Notes under the pieces: model-generated
Told to the model about the DNA's origin: nothing
Database searches by the model: none
What the model saw: only the letters and a program-made list of their open reading frames with translations
Translations under genes and position numbers: made by a program
Source: JBGSTR01 sp963707135
GTDB lineage: Bacteria; Pseudomonadota; Gammaproteobacteria; Chromatiales; Chromatiaceae
DNA length: 64,000 nt
Reading direction: 5' to 3'
Assembly (NCBI GenBank): GCA_963707135.1
Contig: CAVPOY010000031.1
Coordinates: 1 to 64,000, forward strand
Shown: piece by piece, positions 35,433 to 45,800 of the stretch
How the letters are laid out: each line of letters begins with the position of its first letter
Numbering within the stretch: position 1 is the first letter of the stretch

Positions 35433-35591
35433 TCAGTCGCCCGTCGCGCCATCGTCGGCCGGTGCGGTGGGCTTGTTGTCCTCGGACGGTTCGCTCTGTG
35501 TAGCGATTTTTTTCTGCCTCTTTTCCTCCTTTTTCTGTTTCTTGGCGAGATCTCTCTGACGCTTCTCGAACGCGTAGTTGGGTTTGACCAT
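35433..35591 (-). CDS. Small basic conserved protein, 52 residues
   Basis: Begins MVKPNYAFEKRQRDLAKKQK and continues Lys/Glu-rich (KEEKRQKKIA) with an acidic, Pro/Ala-rich tail ending DDGATGD. The ribosome site AGGA lies 9 bases before the ATG. Short proteins with the start (A/V)KPNYxFEKRQRxLAKKxKKEEK are widespread in proteobacteria and have no known function; the high charge suggests RNA or nucleoprotein binding, which is inference. Below the size that routine ORF calls keep. Confidence 0.75.
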   Translation of the reverse strand: MVKPNYAFEKRQRDLAKKQKKEEKRQKKIATQSEPSEDNKPTAPADDGATGD

Positions 35592-36156
35592 TTGTGTTCC
35601 TGCTCAGCTGAATTGAAAGTTTAGGGAAACGCCGACCAATTCCGCGTTTCCCGCGACACAGGGATGTGACGCCATGTCCAAGCGCGTAAGCGTTTGAAGA
35701 TGGCTCCACCCAGGAACCGCGCTTCTTGGGTGGCGTGCTGATCTCGACCAGGATGGCCGATAATCAGCGTCTTCCCAGGCGAACCGGGCAGCCGATCAAG
35801 ATCGGAAACCCCGAGCCCGCGTGCGGGCTGCTCGACCGCGGATTAGCACCCCGGTTCGCCGCGGTATCTGCAAACCCAACGGTGGCCCCGTCGACCAGCC
35901 GTGCGGCTCGGCTCCGCCGCGCCGAAACCCCAGACTAACATCCGGAGCGCCCACCATACTGCATTTCCGCCCGACAGCCGACGGTCAGGCGTAGGCGTGC
36001 CGACAACAGACGCATACCGGTGCCGCGCGAAGTCTGATCGCATTCCGGTGCCGGTTCCAGCAAATTGTGCAACGATTGGCAGCCGTTGCGCCTGGCCCAG
36101 CGGCGGGCACCGCTGACGACACTCCAGACCTCCAGTACAGAAAAGTAACCGTTTCC
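35592..36156. other. Intergenic stretch without a recognised gene
   Basis: Between the small basic protein and the SYLF gene. Short frames on both strands show no motif. The only structure seen is the inverted repeat at 35624-35652. Confidence 0.5.
35624..35652. repeat. Perfect 9-bp inverted repeat
   Basis: GGGAAACGC and GCGTTTCCC around an 11-base loop, 33-61 bp upstream of the small basic protein's start codon on the minus strand. There is no T run, so an operator or leader hairpin is more likely than a terminator. Confidence 0.5.
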
Positions 36157-36897
36157 ATGCTTAGACATACCCTGTACGCGTTCCTGCTGATCCTGGTCCC
36201 CGCCCTGGCGGCGGCCGAGGGGCTTATGGATCGACTCAAGGAGCGCGCGGCCGAAACCTATCAGCGCGGCAGCGATCTGGTAAAGGACGGGGCGGTCCGC
36301 AGCAAGGAACTGACCGAGCAGGGTGTCGACAAGGGCGCCGAGCTGACCGAGAAGGGCGTCGAGTACGGCAAGCAGTTTGCCGACGACACGTCCCAGCACT
36401 TCAACCGCCAGGGTACGCCCGCCGAGATCCGCGCCGCAGTGGATCAGATGGCCATCGACACCCTGGATCGGCTATTCGAGAACGACCCTGAGGCCCACGT
36501 GCTGTTCGACCGCAGCTCCGGCTACGCGGTCTTCGACGTTCGGCAGGTATCGGTGGGGGTTGCCGCGGGCTACGGGTACGGGGTTGCCGTCGACAACTAC
36601 GGGGACCAGCGTATCTACATGAAGATGGCGACGGGCGGCGTGGGCGTGAGCTACGGCTTCGGCGGCTTCGCGTCAGAGCTGGTGGTCCTGTTCGAGGACG
36701 CGGAGGCATTTCGGCGCTTCGTCGATCTGGGATTCAGCGCCGGCGCCGAGGCCAGCGGCATGGCTGGCGAGGAGCGTACCGAGCTCAGCGCCCGTCTCCG
36801 GGATGGGCTCGCCTTTTATCGAGTCACGAAAAAGGGACTCAACGTTGCCGCTGCCCTGACCGGCACTCGCTTCTGGCCGGACAAGGCACTGAATTGA
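36157..36897 (+). CDS. SYLF (YSC84-like) domain lipid-binding protein
   Basis: Protein of 246 residues from ATG 36157 with a signal peptide (LRHTLYAFLLILVPALAAA). Residues 20-85 are an amphipathic helix with repeating KELTEQGVDKGAELTEKGVE units. From about 100 comes the SYLF domain: LFDRSSGYAVFDVRQVSVGV, AAGYGYGVAVDNYGDQRIYM and GVSYGFGGFASELVVLFEDA. SYLF domains bind phosphoinositides or other lipids in eukaryotes; in bacteria they occur in exported proteins of unknown role. The N-terminal helix may lie on the membrane. Confidence 0.85.
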   Translation: MLRHTLYAFLLILVPALAAAEGLMDRLKERAAETYQRGSDLVKDGAVRSKELTEQGVDKGAELTEKGVEYGKQFADDTSQHFNRQGTPAEIRAAVDQMAIDTLDRLFENDPEAHVLFDRSSGYAVFDVRQVSVGVAAGYGYGVAVDNYGDQRIYMKMATGGVGVSYGFGGFASELVVLFEDAEAFRRFVDLGFSAGAEASGMAGEERTELSARLRDGLAFYRVTKKGLNVAAALTGTRFWPDKALN

Positions 36898-36989
36898 TGC
36901 CTGCGATTGCATTCACCCGATCCGTCTATCGGGCAGGCCGGCGTCCGGCTCGGCCCTTCTGACGCACGCGAGCGCGGAGGCGGCGCGTT

Positions 36990-37331
36990 TCAGCTGGCCC
37001 AGCCGCCGAAGACGGCCGACACGGCGGCCGATAGGCTGACCACGGCGAGAACGAGGGCGAGGAGGGCGAGGCGCCGGAGCACATCGAGCTCCTGTTGCAG
37101 TTTGCTTGCGCCGGCCTCCAGGCCTTCGATGGTCCTCTTGAGCTCGGTCGCCAGCGTCTTAGCGGTCTCCGCGTTTCGCGTCACGGCCGATTGGAGCTCC
37201 GCGATCTGTTTCGGCACGATCTCGTCGGGTTTTCCGCTGGCGGACTTGGACGTGAACGCGGGAATCGCCGCGGTGATCACCTGCGTTACATAGGGTAGGG
37301 AAGCCTTCAGTACCGGAAGCCAGGCGGCCAT
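36990..37331 (-). CDS. Hypothetical coiled-coil protein with C-terminal membrane helix
   Basis: Protein of 113 residues, not recognised. The middle (about 40-85, IAELQSAVTRNAETAKTLAT, ELKRTIEGLEAGASKLQQEL) is a coiled coil and the end (LALLALVLAVVSLSAAVSAV) one membrane helix, so it is probably tail-anchored with the coil in the cytosol. It stands alone on the minus strand. Confidence 0.65.
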   Translation of the reverse strand: MAAWLPVLKASLPYVTQVITAAIPAFTSKSASGKPDEIVPKQIAELQSAVTRNAETAKTLATELKRTIEGLEAGASKLQQELDVLRRLALLALVLAVVSLSAAVSAVFGGWAS

Positions 37332-37779
37332 GGAACGGACCTCATAACGGTTGATTCAGCCTGGAGAAATCCTGATTCAAAACATTTCCCGCGTCTCCCA
37401 AGCGGGCCAAGGCGCCGGTTAGTACCGAACGGCCCCAAGACCCGACAATATGGAGGCTGCGCGGGGTTTAGTCGATCGTCGGGACGATGGCAACGCAACG
37501 ATGATCGACCCCAGACCGTTAGTAGGAGATGGGGCACGCCGCGCTTCGGAGGCTGAGCTTGGTGCGTCGCCTGCTCGCTTACGGGAGGCGCGGGTCTCGC
37601 CGGCGAGAGGGATGGCCGGGACCTTTTCCATGTGGGACGGGTGCGAGGACCCCGACGTTCCGTAGACTGGTCCCGATCCGAATCGCCCGATCCGGATCGG
37701 GACGGATCAATTAGCCGATGTCACAATTAGGGGCACGAATGCGCCCCTATATCGAACCGGCACCAATTCGCGTCCCGGA
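37332..37779. other. Intergenic stretch without a recognised gene
   Basis: Follows sodC and precedes the coiled-coil gene on the minus strand. Two short plus-strand frames (37450-37665, 37529-37714) overlap each other and show no motif. A perfect inverted repeat lies at 37671-37702. Confidence 0.5.
37671..37702. repeat. Perfect 10-bp inverted repeat
   Basis: TCCCGATCCG and CGGATCGGGA around a 12-base loop, 78-109 bp after the sodC stop on the minus strand. There is no T run on either side. Confidence 0.5.
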
Positions 37780-38385
37780 TCAGTTGGCGGCTTGAATAAT
37801 GCCGCAGGCGTCGCGCGGACCGCCGGCGCAGCCCTTCTTCAGGTCCGATTCCTCGTCGCAGTAGGTGTCCGGGTTGGTGTGGATGATGATCGAGCTCCCA
37901 TCCTCGTCGAACAGGCTCAGGCGGCCTGGCGAAAGGGCCACGCGATTGGTGGTATGGGTCATGGTTCCTTCGCCGTTGACCGACTCGATGTTGATCAGGT
38001 CGCCCATGTGGTAAGGGTGGTTGATGTCCTTCGCGGGCACCTCGTCGCCAGCGCTGTCGGGGCGCGACTGGCCGAAAGGACCCGGATCGTGGTGTCCCTT
38101 AGCCTCGGCACAGGGGGTGCAGGCGCCGACCTCGTGGATGTGCACGGCATGCTTGCCATCCGAAAGCCCCTTGACGGTCATTTCCACCAGAACCTCTTTG
38201 ATGCCCTCGGCCGACACCTGTTCGGTCAAGGTGGCGGTCCCGGTAATGTTGGCGTCGGTGCAGCCCTTGATATCGGCGGTGGCCTGCAGCGGTCCGGCAA
38301 GCGTAGGGGCCGCGGAAAGGGCGAGCGCCGCGCCGGCCAGGGTCAGGCGGGCGTAGCGGGTTAAATCGATCGACTGAAAATGCAT
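37780..38385 (-). CDS. sodC: Periplasmic Cu/Zn superoxide dismutase
   Basis: Protein of 201 residues from ATG 38385 behind AAGAGGAGAA. A signal peptide (LTLAGAALALSAAPTLAGP) leads to the mature enzyme. Metal ligands are visible: HAVHIHEVGAC (copper His pair), GHHDPGPFG and NHPYHMGDL (bridging and zinc His/Asp), and IIIHTNPD (copper His). A Cys in HEVGAC can pair with the late Cys in DACGIIQ as in other SodC proteins. It converts superoxide to peroxide and oxygen in the periplasm. Confidence 0.93.
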   Translation of the reverse strand: MHFQSIDLTRYARLTLAGAALALSAAPTLAGPLQATADIKGCTDANITGTATLTEQVSAEGIKEVLVEMTVKGLSDGKHAVHIHEVGACTPCAEAKGHHDPGPFGQSRPDSAGDEVPAKDINHPYHMGDLINIESVNGEGTMTHTTNRVALSPGRLSLFDEDGSSIIIHTNPDTYCDEESDLKKGCAGGPRDACGIIQAAN

Positions 38386-38564
38386 CTTCGTTCTCCTCTT
38401 GTCCGTCGTGTGGCGGTTGGCGGGCTCGTGTACCCGCTTACCCGTTAATAAAGGCAGATCGGCTGTCTCCAAGGCCTCGGAACCGGCCAACCGCGCCGCC
38501 GGGCTGGCCGCCCGCGCCACCCGCCCTATACTTCAACCCCCTCTCATGGCGTGGAGCCGACCCG

Positions 38565-39758
38565 ATGGGTGCCCGCAACCTGGCGATCATCGTCTATTGC
38601 ACCGTGGTCGGCTTTGCCGTGCTGTACGCGACCCAGCCACTGCTGCCGCTGCTCGCCGAGCAATGGGGCCGCCCGATCGACGACGCGGCGCTGCTGACCA
38701 CCGCCACCATGCTGCCGCTCGCGCTCGGCCCGCTGCTTTACGGCTACGTGCTCGAGCACGTGTCGACCAGGCACATGCTCACCGCCGGCTTCGTCGTGCT
38801 GACGCTGGCGCAGTTCGCGATCAGCCTCGGACCCGACTACCCGTTGTTCTTCGTCCTGCGCACCGCCGAGGGCATGGTGTTCCCGGCAATCTTCACCGCG
38901 CTGATGACCTACAGCTCGGCGGCCGGCGGACCGCATCGCACGCGCCGCAACATCACCATCTACATCGCGGCGACCATCGCCGGCGGCTACAGCGGGCGTG
39001 TGCTGAGCGGTCTGTTGACCGACCTGTACCACTGGCGGGCGGCGTTTCTGTTCTGGGCGGTCGCGGCGTTGATCGCGACGTTCGCGACCACCCGCCTGGA
39101 CTCAGACCCGCGTCTGCGCCTTGGCAGGGTGCACCTGGGCGAGGTCCGCGCGCTGGTGCGCCGGCCGGTCTACGCGGAGGGTCTGGCCAGCGCCTTCCTG
39201 CTGTTCTTCGTCTTCGCCGCGATGCTGAACTTCCTGCCGTTTCACATGCGGGACACCGAACCGGACATCTCGCAGAGTGCGATCGCGCTGGTCTACACCG
39301 GGTACCTGATCGGCGTCGCCGTGGCCCTCGGGTCGCTGCACCTGATCCGTCTGATCGGCGGCGAGCGTCGCACGCTGGTCACCGGCAGCCTGGTGTACCT
39401 GCTCGGCACGCTGGCGTTCGCGCTGCCCGGAAACCGGCTCACGTATTTTTCGATGCTGGTGTTCGCGGCCGGAATGTTCACGCTGCACAGCGTGCTCTCG
39501 GCCTTCCTGAATCACCTAGAGACGCAGCGCAAGGGCCTGATCAACGGCCTGTACGTGTCGGCCTACTATGCCGGCGGTGCGCTGGGATCGTATCTCCCGG
39601 GCTTTCTGTACCAGCAGGTCGGGTGGGGGGCCTTCATCGCCCTACTGGTCGCGCTGCTCGTCCTGCTTACGGGCCTGAGCATGAAACTGCGCCACGCGCC
39701 GGAAGCGCACCCCGGCGGCCCGGGGCGTATCGACGGCTCCAACCGGACAGAGAAATGA
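38565..39758 (+). CDS. MFS transporter
   Basis: Protein of 397 residues with about 12 hydrophobic helices. The N-terminal YATQPLLPLLAEQWG and the cytoplasmic loop YGYVLEHVSTRHMLTAG, plus AGGYSGRVLSGLLTDLYHWR in helix 5, fit the major facilitator superfamily, arabinose-efflux/YnfM-like branch. The second half repeats the pattern (GVAVALGSLHLIRLIGGERR). Likely an efflux permease; the substrate is unknown. Divergent from sodC. Confidence 0.9.
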   Translation: MGARNLAIIVYCTVVGFAVLYATQPLLPLLAEQWGRPIDDAALLTTATMLPLALGPLLYGYVLEHVSTRHMLTAGFVVLTLAQFAISLGPDYPLFFVLRTAEGMVFPAIFTALMTYSSAAGGPHRTRRNITIYIAATIAGGYSGRVLSGLLTDLYHWRAAFLFWAVAALIATFATTRLDSDPRLRLGRVHLGEVRALVRRPVYAEGLASAFLLFFVFAAMLNFLPFHMRDTEPDISQSAIALVYTGYLIGVAVALGSLHLIRLIGGERRTLVTGSLVYLLGTLAFALPGNRLTYFSMLVFAAGMFTLHSVLSAFLNHLETQRKGLINGLYVSAYYAGGALGSYLPGFLYQQVGWGAFIALLVALLVLLTGLSMKLRHAPEAHPGGPGRIDGSNRTEK

Positions 39759-39830
39759 CCCGGTGCCCCAAAACGATCACGGCCGACACAGGCCAGGCGC
39801 ACGCGGCGCGCTGCCGCGGGCGCCGCTGCT

Positions 39831-42737
39831 TCACGCCAACCCGTGCCGACGGCGGTTGCGGTCCTCCTGCGCCTTGAACTGCTGGAACCGGGGCAGGAAC
39901 TTGTCCCAGTCGATGATGTGCGAGTCGATCTCAGGGCCGTCGATGCAGGCGTGCTTGCGCACCAGCCGGCCTTCCTGCATCACCGGCACCATGCAGGCGC
40001 CACACATGCCCGTCGCGTCGACCATGATGGAGTTGAGGCTCGCGATGGTGCGCACCCCGTAGCCCTTGGTGAGGTCGCTGACGGCGCGCATCATAAGGGG
40101 CGGCCCGATGGCGACGACTTCACCCAGGGTGCGGCCGACACCGGACTTGGCGCTTTCCAGCATCTCCCCCAGCGGGCCGGTGACGAAGCCCTCGATGCCG
40201 AAGGTCCCATCATTGCTGGTGTAGATGACATCCAGCGTCTCGGGGTACTCGGCCTGCAGGAGACCGATGCGCTCATTCTCTCCGGTCCAGAACTTGAGCG
40301 CGTCGGTCCTGAAGCCCGCGATCAGGGTCACATGATTTCCCATGCGCAGGTGTTCGCGCATGATCGGGTAGACGGGCGGCAGACCGACGCCCCCGGCGGT
40401 GAACACCACCGTCTCGCCGTTCTCGTAGCGGTGCAGCCGGCTCGGCAGCCCGAGCGGCCCGGCGATGCCGGCGAAGGCGTCGCCCACGGCCATCCGGTTC
40501 ATCATCATCGAACTGCTGCCGAGACCCTGGATGACCAGGTCGATGGTGCCGGCCTCCGCGTCCCAGTCGGCCAGGGTCAGCGGTATCAGCTCGCCCTTGT
40601 CCCAGGCGAGCACGCGCACGAACTGCCCTGCCTTGGCGGACTTGGCGACCAGCGGAGAGCGCACGACGAACTCGACGATACCCTCGGCGAGGTCGATCCG
40701 CTCGACGATGGTCTGCGGCGCCTGACCCAGCCGGGTGTAGCGCTCGGCGTTGGCCACCAGGGAGCGGATCTCGCTCGCCGAGAAGGGGATCTGGGTGTCG
40801 ATCTCGCGCGCCGCCGCCTGGCCGTCGCCGGCGGCCTTGATCGCGGTGGAGCCGCCGCGGTTGGCGTCGCCCCCCGTGTAGACCCCATCGACCGAGGTCT
40901 CGTGGGTGCCGGGGCGAATCTCGATGGTGCCCCACTTGCTGGTCTTGAGGTCGGGCTCGGCGTCCTTGACGATGGGGTTCGATGCGTTCCCAAGAGCCAT
41001 GATGACCAGGTCGACCGACATCTCCTCACTCTCGCCGGTGGCGCGGGGGCTGCGCCGGCCCGACGCGTCGGGCTCGCCCAGCTCCATGATGTCGAGCACC
41101 GTATGGGTGACGAAGTGCGTCTTGTCGTTGCCGATGAACTCGCTCGGCGCGCGCAAGACCTTGAGCTCGATGCCCTCTTCCAGGGCATGGTGCAGCTCCT
41201 CGACCCGAACCGGCATCTCCTTCTGGGTTCGCCGGTAGACGATGGTGACCTTGCCGCCCAAGCGCCGGGCCGTGCGCGCCGCATCCATGGCCGTGTTGCC
41301 GCCGCCGATCACGATCACCCGCTTGCCCTCGGTGTCCGGCAGCGGGGTCTCGTAGTCCTCCTTGTGGGCCTGCATCAGATTGACGCGGGTCAGGAACTCA
41401 TTCGCCGACAGGATGCCGAGCATGTGCTCGCCCGGCACGTTCATGAACCGCGGCAGCCCGGCGCCGGTGCCAATGAAGATCTTCCAAAACCCGGCCCGTT
41501 TCAGCGCCTCGAGCGTCGCCGTCTTGCCGACGATGAAGTTGGTCACGAACTTCCCGCCCATGCGCGTGATCTTGGTGGCGACGTCGTCGATCAGGTCGTT
41601 GGGCAGCCGGAACTCGGGGATCCCGTAGCGCAGGACACCGCCGAGCTGATGGAACGCCTCGAACACGGTGACCGGATAGCCGGCCTTCGAGAGCAGATAG
41701 GCGTTGATCAGGCCCGCCGGCCCGGAACCGACCACGGCGATCGGCGGCTTCTCGGCCTTTGCCCAGGGGTTCGCGTTACCCTGGACACGGGTGGCCGCGT
41801 CCGGGTCGAGCACCTTCTCGCTCTGAGGCAGATACCATTCCAGCTGGCCGATCTCGATCGGGCGAGCGTTGTGGGTACATACCCCCTGGCACTGGATCTC
41901 CTGGGGACAGACGCGCCCGGTGACGTTGGGCAGCGGATTGGAGTCCTTGATCAGCTGCAGGGCCTGCCTGAACTTGCCCTCCCCCATCAGGTGCAGCACC
42001 TCGGGGATGTGGATCTTGACCGGGCACCCCCCCTTGTTCTCCCCCCGGTCCATGACCGGCAGACCCAGTTCGCAGGGGCGGTCGTCGCACTGTTTGTCGC
42101 GCAGCACCTCGAGCCAGACCAGGAGTTCGACCTCGCGGAAGCTGTACCCGAGCCCCATGTAGCCCAGGTAGCCCTGGTTGACCAGATCGAAGTCCTTCGC
42201 GCGTTCCTCCGGCGGCCGGATATAGGGCGGGATGCTGTTCTCGCCGGGCCAGCCGTGCGACAGCCCGCGGAACATCGGATAGCGGCCGGACAGGTGCTGA
42301 TCCAGCGCCCGGATGAACTTGCGCTTGAACTTCAGCGGAATGTTCCAAAGGAAACGCTGCAGCAAGGCGCTCATGTCGTCGCCGCGCAGCAGTAGATCCC
42401 AGAAGGTCTGGGTAAAGGCCGCGCCCAGCTCCTCGCGCTGAAACTCCCAGGCGATGGCGTTCGTGCCCTCGGCGATAAAGACCTGTTGGAACGACTTCGG
42501 GTCGTTGACGAGCCGACGCTGCAGCAGGCCGATCTGCTTCTGAAACAGCTCCACGGCCTCGCTGTGCTCGAGGGCGCGGATCTCGCTCCTGGCGTCCTCG
42601 ATGCGGTGTCGGCTGGACTCGATCTCCATGCTGGCCTTGTAGTAGTGCTCCAGATCCTCGCGGTGGTAAGGACAAGGAGGCGTCGCGGCCGCCGGGGCGG
42701 ACGGCGCGGCAGTCGGCGAGTCGAAATGTTGTGACAT
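39831..42737 (-). CDS. NfnAB-like fused NADPH/ferredoxin oxidoreductase
   Basis: Protein of 968 residues from ATG 42737 behind AGGTAG. After about 190 residues of unassigned sequence comes a glutamate-synthase-small-subunit-like half (NfnB/SudA): GGCPVKIHIPEVLHLMGEGK and GRVCPQEIQCQGVCTHN hold Fe-S cysteines, VVGSGPAGL (near 331) binds FAD, GGGNTAMDA (near 478) NADPH. The last 280 residues are a ferredoxin-NAD reductase half (NfnA/SudB) with FTAGGVGLPPVYPI and a [2Fe-2S] set MCGACMV with a later HACIDGPE. Nfn bifurcates electrons between NADH, NADPH and ferredoxin. It is 84 bp downstream of the PFOR gene, so it probably handles PFOR electrons. Confidence 0.85.
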   Translation of the reverse strand: MSQHFDSPTAAPSAPAAATPPCPYHREDLEHYYKASMEIESSRHRIEDARSEIRALEHSEAVELFQKQIGLLQRRLVNDPKSFQQVFIAEGTNAIAWEFQREELGAAFTQTFWDLLLRGDDMSALLQRFLWNIPLKFKRKFIRALDQHLSGRYPMFRGLSHGWPGENSIPPYIRPPEERAKDFDLVNQGYLGYMGLGYSFREVELLVWLEVLRDKQCDDRPCELGLPVMDRGENKGGCPVKIHIPEVLHLMGEGKFRQALQLIKDSNPLPNVTGRVCPQEIQCQGVCTHNARPIEIGQLEWYLPQSEKVLDPDAATRVQGNANPWAKAEKPPIAVVGSGPAGLINAYLLSKAGYPVTVFEAFHQLGGVLRYGIPEFRLPNDLIDDVATKITRMGGKFVTNFIVGKTATLEALKRAGFWKIFIGTGAGLPRFMNVPGEHMLGILSANEFLTRVNLMQAHKEDYETPLPDTEGKRVIVIGGGNTAMDAARTARRLGGKVTIVYRRTQKEMPVRVEELHHALEEGIELKVLRAPSEFIGNDKTHFVTHTVLDIMELGEPDASGRRSPRATGESEEMSVDLVIMALGNASNPIVKDAEPDLKTSKWGTIEIRPGTHETSVDGVYTGGDANRGGSTAIKAAGDGQAAAREIDTQIPFSASEIRSLVANAERYTRLGQAPQTIVERIDLAEGIVEFVVRSPLVAKSAKAGQFVRVLAWDKGELIPLTLADWDAEAGTIDLVIQGLGSSSMMMNRMAVGDAFAGIAGPLGLPSRLHRYENGETVVFTAGGVGLPPVYPIMREHLRMGNHVTLIAGFRTDALKFWTGENERIGLLQAEYPETLDVIYTSNDGTFGIEGFVTGPLGEMLESAKSGVGRTLGEVVAIGPPLMMRAVSDLTKGYGVRTIASLNSIMVDATGMCGACMVPVMQEGRLVRKHACIDGPEIDSHIIDWDKFLPRFQQFKAQEDRNRRRHGLA

Positions 42738-42821
42738 GGCGCTACCTCGTGATCTGTGACCGCTTGGCGGCGGGTTTGGAGCGTGCGTGGCCGATCGAAT
42801 ACGCAATGCTCACGACACCCC

Positions 42822-45800
42822 TCACACGGGCTGATGAAAGCGGATGATCTCAGCGTCGCAATCGTCGGCGACCCGTGACGCCCGACGGGCGAGCTCCGCC
42901 GTGATCTCGATCCTGTCGAAGACGCCGGGGATGACCCGGCTCACTTCCTTCGGCTCGCCGTCGACCATGATCTTGGTCTTCTCGAACAGCTCGCTCAGGT
43001 CCTGGTAACAGGCCTTGCAGTTGGTACACCTGGGCATGTCGGTGGCGGCGATCTCCACCAGCGGCAGGTCCGTCCGCCCACCGGGTGAAGCCGATGGGCT
43101 CTCGTCCCGGGCCCGCAAGGTGATCGAGGACAGGGGCACGGAATGGACGCCCGGTGCGGCCGGGGCGTTGGTCGCCGAGGCGAGCTCCGCCATACCGCGG
43201 GCGATGGAGTCGATCGACTGCTCGCGCTCTGCATTCGACTGTTGATAGCGCTGCTGCCAGGAATCGAGCTCCAAGCGGTGGCTCTCGTGCAGGCGATCGA
43301 TGTGCAGCCCGCTCAGGTACTCGAGCATGCGCCAGTTGCGGCGGCGCTCCTCCGTCAGATCGACAATACGCGGGGACACGACCAGTTTGACCAGCCGTTT
43401 TTCGTCGTCCGTCGACCAGATGAACGGGGCCTTGCCGTGACGCTCCTCCACGCCGAGCTCGATGTACTCGTGCAGCGCGACAGGCTCGGTCTCTCCGTTG
43501 AGCGGATGGAAGTGCTTCTTGAACCGGCCCTCGTGCACCGCGAAGTCCGCCGGCGTAAAAGGGATCTCCATCAACTGCGGATTGCCCTGGGCGTCGACGT
43601 ACTCCAGGCTGGTCGTCACCCAGTCCTTGCCGATCTCCGGGTTGCCCTCGAGCGAGAAGCGCTCGGCCAGGGTGTCGCCGCGGCGGGGGTCATGAACGAA
43701 CACCGGGCTCATGCGGCTGTCCACGGCGAGCCGCGCCCGGCGGCTGCCGGCGTCGTCGGCAATGCCGTGCTCGGACTGGCAGGTCGTGTAGGTGTCGAGC
43801 ACCGCCGGGGACTCGTTGTAGCTCAGGAACTCCATGACGTTCTTCATGAAGTGGGCCTGCAACGCCGCATTGGTCTGAATCACCAGGACCCTGGGGTGGA
43901 AGGCGGCGATCAGGCCAAGCTCCTTGCGGTCCTCCTGCTTGCCGATGTGCGCGATACCGAAACGGGTCAGATCCGAATCCTGGGCGGTGAAGCTCGCCGT
44001 GGAGGTCTGTCCGCCGGTATTCGAGTAGGCGCCGGTATTGAGCACCACGATCTTGATCGGCGTGTTGGTGACCAGGAGCCTTGACAGGGCGCCGAAACCG
44101 ATGTCGTAGGTCGCCCCGTCCCCGCCCATGCTAATGACGGCCGGCAGCAGGGCGCGCTCCTCGGCGGAGAACTGGCTCCAGTGGAAGTAGCGGAAGAAGC
44201 GGTCGTGGACCTCCGGGTCGTAATGGTCCTCCAGGTCCAGCCGGGCGATCCGCAGCGCCCGAAAGTCGTCCACAGCGCCGGCGCAGATTCCCTCGAATAT
44301 GCCCTTGGCGAGCGGTACCGCATCCTGAAACAGGCTGTTCACCCAGGGATCGGTGTAAGGGTTGTACGGGAAGGTGGAGGCATAGACGCTGCTGCAACCG
44401 GTGGCGTTGGCGAAAGCCGCCCCGGCCGGGCCGTTCCCGGTAGGACCGCTTTCGTAGTAGAACAGGCGCCGCTCGAGCGTCTCGATGGTCTCCTGGATCC
44501 GGCGTGCGCGGTCCGGATCGTGCTCGTCGGGCTTGAGTCGCGCCGTCTTGGCGTTCAGCCCGGCGATCAGGCCCTCCAACTCGTGAATGTGGCGCCTGCG
44601 CCGCGTCTGGTGCAACGCCCGGTTGGCGCCGGTGAGGAGCCGGATGGCGGTCACCTCGCCGCAGCCCCGGCAGGCGCCGTGCCCGCCGGTCATGGCGTAG
44701 TAGTTCTCGTGGTTCAAGATCAGACGCTTGGTATCGCCGTCCGGACTGGTCGCGTTCTCGTAGAAACGCGGCGCCGTATTCGGCATCCGGCTTAGGGCCT
44801 CGAACGTGGTCTTGAGTCCGCTCAGCACCTTGGAGCTCTGACGTTGCGCGCTCAGGGCGCCGGGCCCGCAGACGTCGACACACTCCAAGCAGCCGCTGCA
44901 CTTCCAGGGATCGATGTTGACCGAGTAGAGCCCCCCGGTCCCGGGAACCCGGTTCTCCATGGCGTCGAAGAACGGCCGGGTCTTCGCGACCGGGTACAGG
45001 GGCAACACCTCCAGCAGCTTCTCGAAACCGCGCCTGAGCGAGGCGTTCTCGGTGTCAATGCCGGCCACGGCGTTCGAGGCGATCGCTTGGAACGGAGTGG
45101 GGTCCTTGCTCGGAAGCTTGCGGTAGGCGTCGCGAATGGCCTTGGTCAGCGGGAAGACGTAGCTGGACATCAGGGTCTTCTGCTGCTCGGTCACGTTCAA
45201 CCGGCCGATCGCGGTCAACAGCAGGTCGTGGATCTCGTGCACCGTGTTCGGGATCGCAGCGTCGGGGCAGACCAGCGCGCATTCCATGCATCCCGTGCAC
45301 AGGTGCGCGGTATACTTGGGCACCTCGAGCCTGAACAGACCCTTGTCCCGCCAGGCCGCGCTCGCTACCGGCATGAACAACCCGGTACCGGGGAGCACCG
45401 GCGCCTCGCCTATGGTGCCGTCCGCGAAGCGGTCCGCCACCACTTCCCGGTAGTATTCCGCGTCGAATGCCCCGCAGGTCGCCGCATTGCAGCTCGCCTT
45501 GGCCATCGAAGCGGACACCGCCACACCGGGGCCGGTCTCGACCGGGACCAACTGCTCCGCCTCGCGGAAGGCGGCGTCCTCGTAGTCCACCCTCAACGTC
45601 GCGTCCAATCCCTCTCGGATGACGGCCATGTTGCTCTCGACGACCGTCTCTCCCTTGCCGCCGAATTTCTTGTTCACCTGTTGCTGAACCCGCTCCAGGA
45701 CCATCTCCCTCGGCGCGTCCCTGGCGATACGGTCCACGTGACCGCAGACCGCGCCGATAAAGGCGATGCCCATCATCCGGATCTCCAGATCCGGTGCCGG

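Noticed and set aside
39843..42395. 850-residue open frame on the plus strand opposite the Nfn-like gene
   Set aside because: It is the antisense shadow of a GC-rich gene: His/Asp/Arg-rich, no motif, while the minus strand has clear FAD, NADPH and Fe-S sites.
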